A DNA stretch of 64,000 nucleotides from Pelomonas cellulosilytica (GTDB lineage Bacteria > Pseudomonadota > Gammaproteobacteria > Burkholderiales > Burkholderiaceae_C): NCBI RefSeq assembly GCF_021353265.1, contig NZ_JAJTWU010000007.1, positions 310,001-374,000 on the forward strand. Reading direction: 5' to 3'. The position numbers and the translations under genes are program-made. Shown here piece by piece: positions 53,520 to 61,622 of the stretch. Numbering within the stretch: position 1 is the stretch's first letter; the number at the start of each line of letters is the position of its first letter. A model generated the notes under the pieces. That model was not told the DNA's origin. It did not search any database and worked only from the letters and a program-made list of their open reading frames with translations.

Positions 53520-54329
53520 ATGCCCGCCAAGCGCCCGGCCCCGCTCCTGCAGGACAGTCAGCTGTCGCTGTTCGACGTGGCGCCGGAGGTCACGCCGGCC
53601 GAGCCCGGCGCAGCGCGCTCCACGCGCGAACTGTGGCTGGGGCCGCACAGAATCGGCTACGAATTGAAGCGCGCCCGGCGCCGGTCCATCGGCTTCGTCG
53701 TCGGGCCGCAGGGCCTGCGCGTCAGCGCGCCGCGCTGGGTGCCCATCGGCGAGATCGAACGCGCGCTGCATCACAAGGGCGAGTGGATCCTGCGCAAGCT
53801 CGTCGAGCAGCGCGAGCGCCAGCAGCGCGTGCAGGCGGCGCGTATCGACTGGATCGACGGCGGCACGCTGCCCTACCTGGGCGAACCGCTGATGCTGGCG
53901 TTGACGCCAGCCGAGCGCGAGGTCGTATGGGACGCCGCGGCACGCCAGTTGCGACTGCCCTTGCCCGTCGGCGCATCTGCGGAGCAGATCCGCGATCTGA
54001 CACAGGCCTGGCTGCAGGCGCGAGCACGGGAGGACTTCCTGCCGCGCTGCCGGCACTTTGCCGACAAGCTCGGCGTGGCGATGAAGTCGCTGCGGCTGTC
54101 GTCCGCGCAGACGCGCTGGGGCAGCGCCAGCGCCGACGGCTCCATCCGGTTGAACTGGCGGCTCATCCACTTCGCGCCGGCCATCATCGACTACGTGGTC
54201 GCCCATGAACTGGCCCATCTGCGCGAGATGAACCACAGCCCAGCGTTCTGGGACACGGTGCGCTCGGTGCTGCCCGACTTCGAGCGCTCCCGCGAGGCTC
54301 TGCGCGACGAATCCATCATCGTGCAGTGA
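53520..54329 (+). CDS. YgjP/SprT-type metal-dependent hydrolase (DUF45)
   Basis: A 269-residue protein with a zincin motif VAHELAHLREMNHSPAFW (HExxH plus a third His), preceded by the family marks AQTRWGSASADGSIRLNWRL and IIDYVV. The N-terminal half has KRARRRSIGFVVGPQGLRVSAPR, also usual. Family members are linked to UTP-related or DNA-protein-crosslink hydrolysis, but the role here is not certain. ATG 53520 follows plsC by 5 bp, so gmhB, plsC and this gene form an operon. Confidence 0.85.
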   Translation: MPAKRPAPLLQDSQLSLFDVAPEVTPAEPGAARSTRELWLGPHRIGYELKRARRRSIGFVVGPQGLRVSAPRWVPIGEIERALHHKGEWILRKLVEQRERQQRVQAARIDWIDGGTLPYLGEPLMLALTPAEREVVWDAAARQLRLPLPVGASAEQIRDLTQAWLQARAREDFLPRCRHFADKLGVAMKSLRLSSAQTRWGSASADGSIRLNWRLIHFAPAIIDYVVAHELAHLREMNHSPAFWDTVRSVLPDFERSREALRDESIIVQ

Positions 54330-54485
54330 ACAGCGCCGCAAGGTGCAATGGTTTGCAGTGAATATTCCCTGATCCAGGTCATGGCTGCGTCTTCACATTC
54401 GGCAACACTGCATGACGACGCTGTCATCACGGGTATCGCAAGCCGGCGCAGGCTGGCCGAGAACACCAACGAGGTATCCCGCAGG
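54330..54485 (+). other. Non-coding stretch before a strong terminator, possible small RNA
   Basis: About 155 bp of lower GC content than its surroundings, with no convincing gene and no clear sigma-70 box. It ends in a very strong terminator. It may simply be the 3' untranslated part of the gmhB-plsC operon, or be a separately transcribed small RNA. I see no match to SRP, 6S or tmRNA. Confidence 0.35.
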
Positions 54486-54520
54486 AAGCCGCCACCGAAA
54501 ACGGTGGCGGCTTTTCCTTT
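54486..54520 (+). terminator. Strong rho-independent terminator
   Basis: AAGCCGCCACCG-AAAA-CGGTGGCGGCTT is a perfect 12-bp stem with a four-base loop, followed by TTCCTTTT. It acts for forward transcripts; the opposite strand has no T-run after the stem, so it is weaker for the convergent metallo-hydrolase gene. Confidence 0.9.
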
Positions 54521-55663
54521 TCAGCGTGCCGAGAAGCGGTAGATACCGTCCGCGTCGAGCTGCCGTTGCAGCCGGCCGCCCAGCCACAGTGTGTTCAGGT
54601 GCGCAATCGCCTCCCCCATGGCGAACGTCGTCTGGTGCAGGTCCAGCTTGCGCTTGAACAGCACCGGCAGCAGGCCCGCCGCATGGCTGGGCGCGGCGGC
54701 GCAGGCCGCCATCACGTCGGCCAGCCGCTCGCCGTGGTGCTCGATCAGCTGATCGATGCGCCCGTGCAGCCCGCGGAAGGGCTTGCCATGCGAGGGCAGC
54801 ACCAGCGTGTCGTCCGGCAGGCTCCGCAGCCGCTCCAGCGACGCGAGGTAGAGCCGCAGCGGGTCGGCCTCGGGCTCCACGTCGACGACGGACACATTCG
54901 TCGAGATGCGTGGGAGCACCATGTCGCCCGAGATCAGCAGCCGGGCGTCGTCACAGAACAGGCTGATGTGTTCCGGCGAATGTCCGTGGCCGGCGAAGCA
55001 GCGCCACGTGCGGCCACCGATGTCCAGCTCGATGCCCTCCATCAGCCGCCGGTAGCTCGCCGGCACGGCGGGCACCATGGTCGGGTAGTAGTCGGCCCGT
55101 GCGCGGATCTTGTCGAGGGCCTCCGGGTCGGTCAGGCCATGGCTGCCGAAGAACGCCGCCGCGGCCATGCCACCCATGCCGATGGTCGATCCGCTCGCCA
55201 GCCGGGCCAGGTGGTAATCCGTCGCGCTCATCCACAGCCGGCACTCCGGGTTGGCCGCCGCGCTTGCGGCGTTGCCGCTGCGCGCCCCCCCGAGAGGAGC
55301 GCCTGCCGGCGGCCCAGCGGCGCGCCCGCTCCACCGCTCGGTCAACCAGTGCGCCAGGCCCAGGTGGTCCGGGTGGAAATGCGTCGCGATGATGCGCAGC
55401 ACAGGCAGGCCGTCCAGCCGTTCGGCGAACACGCGTTCCCAGGCGGCGCGCGTGTCGTCGCTGGCGATGCCACAGTCGACGATCGTCCAGCCATCACGAC
55501 CATCGAGCCGGTCGCGCAGCAGCCACAGATTGATGTGGTCCAGTGCGAACGGCAGGCCCATGCGGACCCAGCGCACGCCGGGCGCGACGTCCAGCGCGTC
55601 GCCAGAGGCGGGCAGCGTGTCGCCCAGGGGGTAGTGGAGTTCGGATTCGCGGGCGTTGGCCAT
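54521..55663 (-). CDS. MBL-fold metallo-hydrolase with in-frame insertion
   Basis: A 380-residue metallo-beta-lactamase-fold enzyme. Metal motifs are ATHFHPDHLGLAHWL, FAGHGHSPEHIS and LLISGDMVLPR, and the last His is in VLPSHGKPFRG. The group includes glyoxalase II-like hydrolases; some lie in leucine or acyl-CoA catabolism loci. Residues 112-140 are an Ala/Gly/Pro-rich stretch that looks inserted. It is divergent from a LiuR-like regulator with a palindrome in the shared gap, so it is probably regulated with fatty-acid or branched-chain amino-acid use. Confidence 0.82.
   Translation of the reverse strand: MANARESELHYPLGDTLPASGDALDVAPGVRWVRMGLPFALDHINLWLLRDRLDGRDGWTIVDCGIASDDTRAAWERVFAERLDGLPVLRIIATHFHPDHLGLAHWLTERWSGRAAGPPAGAPLGGARSGNAASAAANPECRLWMSATDYHLARLASGSTIGMGGMAAAAFFGSHGLTDPEALDKIRARADYYPTMVPAVPASYRRLMEGIELDIGGRTWRCFAGHGHSPEHISLFCDDARLLISGDMVLPRISTNVSVVDVEPEADPLRLYLASLERLRSLPDDTLVLPSHGKPFRGLHGRIDQLIEHHGERLADVMAACAAAPSHAAGLLPVLFKRKLDLHQTTFAMGEAIAHLNTLWLGGRLQRQLDADGIYRFSAR
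55244..55330 (-). repeat. 87-bp low-complexity insertion in the metallo-hydrolase gene
   Basis: The segment coding residues 112-140 (SGRAAGPPAGAPLGG to AANPE) breaks the region between the HxHxDH motif and CRLWMSATDY that is normally continuous. On the reverse strand it contains GCTCCTCTCGGGGGGGCGCG followed by CAGCGGC, like the C-run/G-run elements between genes. It is a multiple of three long. Confidence 0.45.
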
Positions 55664-55705
55664 GGGCGGGACGGGACGGTGGCTGAGGGCGCCAGGCCAG
55701 TAGAC

Positions 55706-55719
55706 TGACGTTCACGTCA
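55706..55719. promoter_or_regulatory. LiuR-type operator palindrome
   Basis: TGACGT-TC-ACGTCA is a perfect 6-2-6 palindrome in the 69-bp gap between the metallo-hydrolase and the MerR-type gene. It resembles the ACGT-centred sites known for LiuR regulators of leucine and isovalerate breakdown. Confidence 0.6.
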
Positions 55720-55732
55720 ATCGAGTGTAGCC

Positions 55733-56137
55733 ATGCCCCCTCGCAAGTCTGTCTCGCCCGCGGCCGAACCGACCTACACCATCACCGAGCTCGCCACCGA
55801 GTTCGACATCACACCCCGCGCCATCCGCTTCTACGAGGAAGCCGGCCTGTTGGAACCGGGCCGCAAGGGCCGCAACCGCGTCTACAGCCCGAGGGACCGC
55901 ACGCGGCTGAAGCTGACGTTGCGCGGCAAGCGCCTCGGCCTGGCGTTGCAGGAGATCAAGCAGCTCGTCGACATGTACGACAGCCAGGCCAGTGCCGCGC
56001 CGCAGCTGCGCGCCTTCCTAGCCATCCTCGCTCAGCACCGCCAGCAGCTAGAGCAGCAGCGGGACGACATCGAGGTCACGTTGGCCGAGATCCGGCAGCA
56101 CGAGAAGCGCTGTCGCGCCTTGTTACCAACTGATTGA
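55733..56137 (+). CDS. MerR-family regulator, LiuR-like
   Basis: A 134-residue DNA-binding protein. The MerR helix-turn-helix is YTITELATEFDITPRAIRFYEEAGLLEPGRKG with NRVYSPRDRTRL, and a long C-terminal dimerisation helix follows. It has no Cys metal site, so it should bind an organic effector. LiuR proteins control branched-chain amino-acid and acyl-CoA breakdown; the sequence and the TGACGTTCACGTCA site fit. It likely controls itself and the divergent metallo-hydrolase, with other targets elsewhere. Confidence 0.82.
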   Translation: MPPRKSVSPAAEPTYTITELATEFDITPRAIRFYEEAGLLEPGRKGRNRVYSPRDRTRLKLTLRGKRLGLALQEIKQLVDMYDSQASAAPQLRAFLAILAQHRQQLEQQRDDIEVTLAEIRQHEKRCRALLPTD

Positions 56138-56275
56138 CGGTTTCGTTGCGTAGCGTACGAAATTGCACGCTTCGCCGCCCCTGTAACTCCACCGTCACTC
56201 GTGCTCTTCACTAGAGTCGCCGCTTCGTGACCAACCCGTTTTCCCTGTGATCCCGGTTTCCTCTCTGGAGTAGTC

Positions 56276-57052
56276 ATGACCCCCCGACCGCGTGCAGTAC
56301 TCGTCCCTCATCTCACTGTCCTCGCCACGGCGCTGCTGCTGATCAGCTCGCAGGCCGGCGCACAGACCGAGGCCCCGAAGGCCAGTTCCGGCCTCGACCG
56401 CGCGCAGAAGCAGGCAGACGCCGTCTTCCAGTGGATCAAGATCAACGCGGAGAAGGCGGCCGCCCGCCCGACCCCGGCGGCGGCACCCGCGCCAGCGCCG
56501 GCACCGGCCCCCCGAAAGCCCGCACCCGTTGCCGCGGCCCCCAAGCCCGCGGCTGCTCCGACACCTGTCGTCGCCGCTGAACCGGCGCCGGCGCCCGTGA
56601 CCGCCAGCGCTGCGCCCGCGCCGGCTCCCGCGTTGGCCCCCGCACCGGCGCCGACGACCGCCGCCGCGACACCCGAGCCACAGGCTGCGCCAGTGCTGAT
56701 GGCCGCCGCCGCGCCCACGCCCAGCCCCGCCGCACCGATGGCCGCCGCCGCCCAGGCTGCCGAGCCGCCGGCCCAGCAGGAAGAAGAGGCCGAGGTGCCG
56801 CTGCAGTTGCTGAACCGGGTCAATCCGACGATCCCGCGTCAGCTGCTGGGCCAGACCTTTCGCAATGCCTTCGCCCGCGTGAAGTTCACCGTGTCGCCCG
56901 ACGGCTCGGTCAGCAAGGTCGAGTCCATCAAGGCCACCAACGGCCGGCTCGCCACCGCCGCCATCGAAGCCGTCAAGCAGTGGCGCTTCGCCCCGATCCC
57001 GGAGGCGCGCGAGGCCGGCATCGAGTTCGCGTTCAGCAACGTCGACGAGTGA
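56276..57052 (+). CDS. Secreted TonB-C-terminal-domain protein with Pro/Ala linker
   Basis: A 258-residue protein with a cleavable signal (VLATALLLISSQAGA), a short helical part (LDRAQKQADAVFQWIKINAEK), about 110 residues of Ala/Pro repeats (APAPAPAPRKPAPVAAAP type) and a TonB C-terminal domain (NPTIPRQLLGQTFRNAFARVKFTV to AVKQWRFAPI). A true TonB keeps its N-terminus as an anchor with SxxxH; here cleavage is predicted and no exbBD genes are near. It may act at the envelope without an energy-coupling role. A short palindrome CGTA-GCG-TACG lies upstream at about 56150. Confidence 0.72.
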   Translation: MTPRPRAVLVPHLTVLATALLLISSQAGAQTEAPKASSGLDRAQKQADAVFQWIKINAEKAAARPTPAAAPAPAPAPAPRKPAPVAAAPKPAAAPTPVVAAEPAPAPVTASAAPAPAPALAPAPAPTTAAATPEPQAAPVLMAAAAPTPSPAAPMAAAAQAAEPPAQQEEEAEVPLQLLNRVNPTIPRQLLGQTFRNAFARVKFTVSPDGSVSKVESIKATNGRLATAAIEAVKQWRFAPIPEAREAGIEFAFSNVDE

Positions 57053-57073
57053 CGGCGCCGAGCGGCGGGCCGC

Positions 57074-57988
57074 TCAGGCCGGCGCCTCCGGACAGGCGTT
57101 GAGCAGCGCCGAGATCGCCTCCAGGAAGACGCGCGTCTTCAGCGGCATCAGCCGCCGTTCCGGGAAGACCGCCCAGCAGCTGAAGCCCGGCAGCCGCCAG
57201 TCCGGCAGCACGCGCTCCAGCCGCTCCAGCCCCACGGCATGGCGCACCAGCAGCCGGTCGATTCCGGCGATGCCCACGCCCCTCAGCGCCAGCCCTGCGA
57301 GCAGGCTGGGCGAGTTGGCCAGCGTGCGCTGCGCCGGCCGCGCCACATAGGGCGCCGCGCCCTCCCGCTCGAGCCGCCACGGCACGGGCTCGCCCTGCCG
57401 CCCCAGCAGCATCAGCCCGTGCATGCCGTCGAGCGCCTGCGGCAGCAGCGCCTCGCCGGCGCGTGCCAGGTACTCCGGTGACGCGTAGAGCCCCCAGTGA
57501 GACTCGGTGAGCTTGCGGGCGCTGAGCTGACTGTCTTCGTCCAGCATGCCCATACGGATGGCCAGATCGAAGCCCTCGCCAATGAGGTCCACTCGCCGCG
57601 GCGTCAGGTCCAGTTCCAGCTGCACGTCCGGATACGCCCGCGCGAACTCGGCCAGCATGCCGGCCACCACCTGCTCGGCGAAGTCCGACGGCATGCTCAC
57701 GCGCAGCCGGCCGCTGGGCTTCTGCTGCCGGTGCAACGCCAGCGCCAGCGCCCCGTCCACCTCCGACGCGACGACGCGAGCATGCTCCAGCACGCCGGTG
57801 CCGAAGTCGGTCAGCGTCAGCTTGCGGGTACTGCGCTGCAGCAGCTTCTCGCCAAGCCGGGCCTCCAGCGCCGCGATGCGCCGCGACACCGTGCTTTTGG
57901 GCCAGTGCACCCGCTCGGCGGCGCGGCTGAAACTGCCCGCCTCGATGACGCGGGCAAAGAGCAGCAGGTCGTCGGCGTCTGATTCCAT
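57074..57988 (-). CDS. LysR-family regulator
   Basis: A 304-residue regulator: a winged helix (DLLLFARVIEAGSFSRAAERVHWPKSTVSRRIAALEARLG, key part SFSRAAERVHWPKSTVSRRI) and a periplasmic-binding-like effector domain (GRLRVSMPSDFAEQ; FDLAIRMGMLDED). It is close in type to the DNA-binding LysR group that includes quinone- or azo-responsive members. It is divergent from azoR over 114 bp and is probably its regulator. Confidence 0.88.
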   Translation of the reverse strand: MESDADDLLLFARVIEAGSFSRAAERVHWPKSTVSRRIAALEARLGEKLLQRSTRKLTLTDFGTGVLEHARVVASEVDGALALALHRQQKPSGRLRVSMPSDFAEQVVAGMLAEFARAYPDVQLELDLTPRRVDLIGEGFDLAIRMGMLDEDSQLSARKLTESHWGLYASPEYLARAGEALLPQALDGMHGLMLLGRQGEPVPWRLEREGAAPYVARPAQRTLANSPSLLAGLALRGVGIAGIDRLLVRHAVGLERLERVLPDWRLPGFSCWAVFPERRLMPLKTRVFLEAISALLNACPEAPA

Positions 57989-58102
57989 TCCGGCCTCGAT
58001 TGATCCATGGGTGGAACGATCTTATGCAGTTCAGCGGCTTCTCGATCGATGCGCGCAACCTCACAGTTCAGCCATCGCAACCGCATTCCCTTCGGAGCCC
58101 GT

Positions 58103-58717
58103 ATGAACATCCTGCAAATCAACTCCAGCGCCCGCCGCCTGCAAGACGACCAAGGCTCGGTCTCGACCCGCCTGGCCAACGAACTGACCGCCGGCCTGCG
58201 CGCAGCCAACCCCAGCGCCAGCCTCACGGTGCGCGACTTCGCCGTCAGCCCCCTGCCCGTGCTGGACGAAGCCGCCCTCGGCGCGCTGTTCACGCCCGCC
58301 GAAGCCCGCACGGCCGAGCAGGCCGCCCGCGTCGCGCTGAACGATCAGGTGATCGCCGAGCTGCTGGCCGCCGACGTCGTCGTCATCGGCGCGCCGATGA
58401 TCAACTTCAACATCAGCGCCCAGCTGAAGAACTGGATCGACGCCGTCGCCCGCGCCGGCGTGACCTTCCAGTACGGCCCGACGGGCCCGGTCGGCCTCGT
58501 GACCGGCAAGAAGGTCTACGTCGTCACCAGCCGTGGCGGCATCCACCGGGGCCAGGCCTCGGACCAAGTCGTGCCCTATCTGCGCACCGTGCTGGCCTTC
58601 CTCGGCATGACGGACGTGGAGTTCATCTACGCCGAAGGCCTGAACATGGGCCCGGAAGCTGCGGACCGTGGCCTGAGCGAGGCCCGCGCGCAGATCTCCG
58701 AGCTGCTCGCCGCCTGA
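58103..58717 (+). CDS. azoR: FMN-dependent NADH-azoreductase
   Basis: A 204-residue flavodoxin-like quinone and azo reductase. The N-terminal FMN site is [47 protein letters not shown] is the central motif, and [11 protein letters not shown] follows. The start ATG 58103 has GGAG upstream. The enzyme detoxifies quinones and nitro or azo dyes. It is likely under the divergent LysR regulator, and pirin follows 166 bp later. Confidence 0.92.
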   Translation: MNILQINSSARRLQDDQGSVSTRLANELTAGLRAANPSASLTVRDFAVSPLPVLDEAALGALFTPAEARTAEQAARVALNDQVIAELLAADVVVIGAPMINFNISAQLKNWIDAVARAGVTFQYGPTGPVGLVTGKKVYVVTSRGGIHRGQASDQVVPYLRTVLAFLGMTDVEFIYAEGLNMGPEAADRGLSEARAQISELLAA

Positions 58718-58883
58718 GCAAGGGCCTCTCGACCAGGACTGCCCTGCTGAACGCGGGGGTCCCGGCCGATCCCCCGCGGGGACGGCGATGCCGGCCGGCT
58801 GGACCGGCAAGCACATCGCCTGACGCGGGCCGGCTGCTCGGGATCGGCCCGGCGCCCGGCCCGCACACACAGAAAGGATCACC

Positions 58884-59753
58884 GTGAACACCGCCGCCAC
58901 TTCCATGCTGAACCAGCCCCGCGAGGTCGAGCGCCTGGTCGCTGGTCAGCCGACCAGCGACGGTGCCGGCGTCAAGCTCAACCGCGTGCTGACGCACGAC
59001 CTGCAGCGCCGGCTGGACCCTTTCCTGATGCTGGACCACTTCGGCACAGACAACCCCGACGACTACATCGCCGGCTTCCCGGACCACCCGCACCGCGGCT
59101 TCGAGACCGTCACCTACATGCTGGCCGGCCGCATGCGCCACCGTGACTCGGCGGGGCACGAGGGCCTGGTCAGCGACGGTGGCGTGCAATGGATGACCGC
59201 CGGCCGCGGCGTCATCCACAGCGAGACGCCCGAGCAGAACGAAGGCCGCATGGCCGGCTTCCAGCTCTGGCTGAATCTGCCCAGCCGGGACAAGATGCGC
59301 GAGCCCTGGTACCGCGACGTCGCCAGCGCCGAGGTGCCCGAGTACAAGCGCGACGGCGTGACCGTGCGGGTCATCGCCGGGGCCAGCCATGGCGTGGCCG
59401 GCGCGGTGCAGCGCGACGCGACGCAACCGCTGTACCTGGACGTGCACCTGCCCCCCGGCGCCCGCTTCGAGCAGCCGCTGCCGGCCGGTTTCAACGCCTT
59501 CGTCTACGTGTACGAAGGGGCGCTGAAGTACGACAGCGGCTGCCTGCAGCAGAGCGGTCGCATGGCCATCCTGGCCAACACGGCGAGCAGCGACGGCGTG
59601 CGGCTGCAGGCGGGCGACGCTCCGGCACGGGCGCTGCTCATCGCCGGCAAGCCGCTGGGCGAACCCATCGCTCAGTACGGCCCGTTCGTCATGAACACCG
59701 AGGCCGAACTGGTGCAGGCGGTGCGCGACTTCCAGGCAGGCCGTCTGGCCTGA
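58884..59753 (+). CDS. Pirin family protein
   Basis: A 289-residue bicupin. The metal site of the N-terminal cupin is in FPDHPHRGFETVTYMLAGRMRHRDSAGHEG and MTAGRGVIHSETPE (three His, one Glu). The C-terminal cupin is less conserved. Pirins act as quercetinases or redox regulators. The start is GTG 58884 with AAAGGATC upstream. Lying after azoR and before a LysR gene, it fits a quinone or flavonoid response. The gap before it holds a GC-rich hairpin (58784-58820). Confidence 0.88.
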   Translation: MNTAATSMLNQPREVERLVAGQPTSDGAGVKLNRVLTHDLQRRLDPFLMLDHFGTDNPDDYIAGFPDHPHRGFETVTYMLAGRMRHRDSAGHEGLVSDGGVQWMTAGRGVIHSETPEQNEGRMAGFQLWLNLPSRDKMREPWYRDVASAEVPEYKRDGVTVRVIAGASHGVAGAVQRDATQPLYLDVHLPPGARFEQPLPAGFNAFVYVYEGALKYDSGCLQQSGRMAILANTASSDGVRLQAGDAPARALLIAGKPLGEPIAQYGPFVMNTEAELVQAVRDFQAGRLA

Positions 59754-59804
59754 CGCACTGACGCCTCTCGGCCCGAATACCATGCCTCATCGGGAGGCAC
59801 TGGG

Positions 59805-60704
59805 ATGGATCGCTTGCAGGCGATGGAGGTGTTTGTCGCCGTGGTGGACCACGGCGGCTTCGCCGCGGCAGCGCGCCGGCTGGACCTGTCGGCGCCCGTC
59901 GTCACACGCGCCGTGGCCGAGCTGGAAGCGCGGCTGGGCGTGCAACTGCTGACGCGCACGACGCGCCAGGTGCGCGTGACCGAAGCGGGCGCCCGCTACG
60001 CGGAGGACTGCCGGCGCATCTTGGCCGACGTGGGCGATTCCGAGGCAGCCACCAGCGGCAGCCGCGAGCAGATCCAGGGCAGGCTGGGCGTGACGGCCCC
60101 GGTGCTGTTCGGACACCTGCACGTCGCCCCCATCGTGGCCGACTTCCTGCGGCGCTATCCGGAAGTCGACGCCCACTGCGTGTTCGCGGACCGCATCGTC
60201 AACCTCGTCGACGAGGGGCTGGACGTGGCGGTACGCATCGGCGAACTGCCGGACTCCGCGCTGAAGGCCGTTTCGGTCGGGCGCGTGCGCCGCCTGCTGG
60301 TGGCCACGCCGGCCTACCTCGCCGAGCACGGCCTGCCCCGGCGGCCCGAGGACCTGGCCGACCATGCGCTGATCCATCCGACGCAGGTCACACCCTATCC
60401 GGAATGGCGCTTTGCCGACCGCGGCCGGCCACTCGTGCAACGCATACGGCCCCGGGTGAGGACGACGACGAATGACGCCGCGCGCTCGTTTGCACTGGCG
60501 GACCTGGGGATCGCACGGTTGCTGAGCTACCAGGTGGCCGACGCACTGGCCAGCGGCGCATTGCTGCCGCTGCTGGAATCCTTCGAAACACCGCCCCTAC
60601 CGGTCCATGTCGTCCATCACGAGGCCCGGCACATGACGCGCAAGGTTCGCGCCTTCGTCGACCTCGCCGTGGACTCGCTGAGAGGACACGCAGCGCTGCG
60701 TTAG
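59805..60704 (+). CDS. LysR-family regulator
   Basis: A 299-residue regulator: MDRLQAMEVFVAVVDHGGFAAAARRLDLSAPVVTRAVAELEARLGVQLL forms the winged helix (key part GFAAAARRLDLSAPVV), and the effector domain follows (GRLGVTAPVLFGHLHV; LDVAVRIGELPDS). It is on the same strand as pirin, 51 bp after it, and convergent with the FMN-binding gene, overlapping its stop by 4 bp. Its targets are not shown by the sequence. Confidence 0.88.
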   Translation: MDRLQAMEVFVAVVDHGGFAAAARRLDLSAPVVTRAVAELEARLGVQLLTRTTRQVRVTEAGARYAEDCRRILADVGDSEAATSGSREQIQGRLGVTAPVLFGHLHVAPIVADFLRRYPEVDAHCVFADRIVNLVDEGLDVAVRIGELPDSALKAVSVGRVRRLLVATPAYLAEHGLPRRPEDLADHALIHPTQVTPYPEWRFADRGRPLVQRIRPRVRTTTNDAARSFALADLGIARLLSYQVADALASGALLPLLESFETPPLPVHVVHHEARHMTRKVRAFVDLAVDSLRGHAALR

Positions 60705-61615
60705 GGCCGGTTCTGCGGCGCCCAGTCGCGAAACCGCCAGCGCAGCGGCAGCGCCTCGCGCAGCCACCACCCCTCGTCGAGCTGGAAGCGCCACGCGCGC
60801 TCTGCATGGGGGAGCGCGGCAAGCTCGGGGCCGTCCCAGACGATCGCGGCACGGCCCGTCAGCGTCAGCAGGTCGCCGCGCTCGAAGTCGATGAACAGCA
60901 GTCCCGCGCGACCGTCCACCTGCAGGTTGCCCAACGTCATGAACATGCGGTTGCCCGAATAGTCCGGCACCAGCAGCTCGTGGGCACCGAGGCGGCGCAC
61001 AAACCCGGCCGGCCCGCCACGATGCGAGACATCGGCGCCGGCGCCTGCCGCGTGCGTGGCGACGAACAGCGTGTCGGCCGCGTCCACCAGCGCGGCGGCC
61101 TCACCCACCAGTTGCTGCACCGGCTCGACAGCTCGCGGCCGTGTGTCGAGCGCATCCCGTGCCCAGCCGAAGTCGCGGCCCTGGATGTACTGCGGACAGT
61201 TGCCCACAGACTGCCGCACATGCAACCGCAGGCCTTCGGGGCCGGCAGCCAGCAACTCGCCGTTGACGCGGTTGCGCCGCCGCGTGTGCAGCTCGATGCC
61301 GAGCAGGCCCAGCGGCGCATCCACGGTCATGCCGGCCGCGGCCGGGTCGCCGGGAATGGGCATCGCCGCAATGTCGAGATGCCGGGCATCCGGCGCGCTG
61401 ACGAAGCCGGGCCAGCCCACCAGCATCGTGGCCCAGGGGCGGCCGGTGGGATCAACGGCGCCGGCCAGCAGCATCGGCAACTGCTCGTAGAAGCGCCGGT
61501 GCTGCTCGGGCAGGTGATCGCGCACGACATGCGCGCCGATCTCGGCCATGCGCTCGGCAACGCCGAGCTGCGCCTGCACGGCGATCTCGCCGTCGTGGAA
61601 GGGGGTCGCAGCCAT
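60701..61615 (-). CDS. Pyridoxamine-5'-phosphate-oxidase-like FMN-binding protein
   Basis: A 304-residue protein with two split-barrel (PNPOx-like) halves: PMLLAGAVDPTGRPWATMLVG and LDTLFVATHAA-like DTLFVATHAAGAG, with LLVPDYSGNRMFMTLGNLQVDGRAGLLFIDFERGD (key part YSGNRMFMTLGNL) for FMN. The C-terminus is WRFRDWAPQNRP. Proteins of this build often occur beside GST or ferredoxin domains. It follows the GST gene by 7 bp and so shares its operon. The substrate is unknown. Confidence 0.8.
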   Translation of the reverse strand: MAATPFHDGEIAVQAQLGVAERMAEIGAHVVRDHLPEQHRRFYEQLPMLLAGAVDPTGRPWATMLVGWPGFVSAPDARHLDIAAMPIPGDPAAAGMTVDAPLGLLGIELHTRRRNRVNGELLAAGPEGLRLHVRQSVGNCPQYIQGRDFGWARDALDTRPRAVEPVQQLVGEAAALVDAADTLFVATHAAGAGADVSHRGGPAGFVRRLGAHELLVPDYSGNRMFMTLGNLQVDGRAGLLFIDFERGDLLTLTGRAAIVWDGPELAALPHAERAWRFQLDEGWWLREALPLRWRFRDWAPQNRP

Positions 61616-61622
61616 GGCCGAC

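Noticed and set aside
54348-54542. 64-codon open frame over the terminator at 54486
   Set aside because: It reads through a strong terminator, has no ribosome site and no recognisable protein character.
58784-58820. Hairpin between azoR and the pirin gene as a terminator
   Set aside because: GGCGATG pairs with CATCGCC around a GC-rich loop, but no T-run follows, so I do not call it a terminator.
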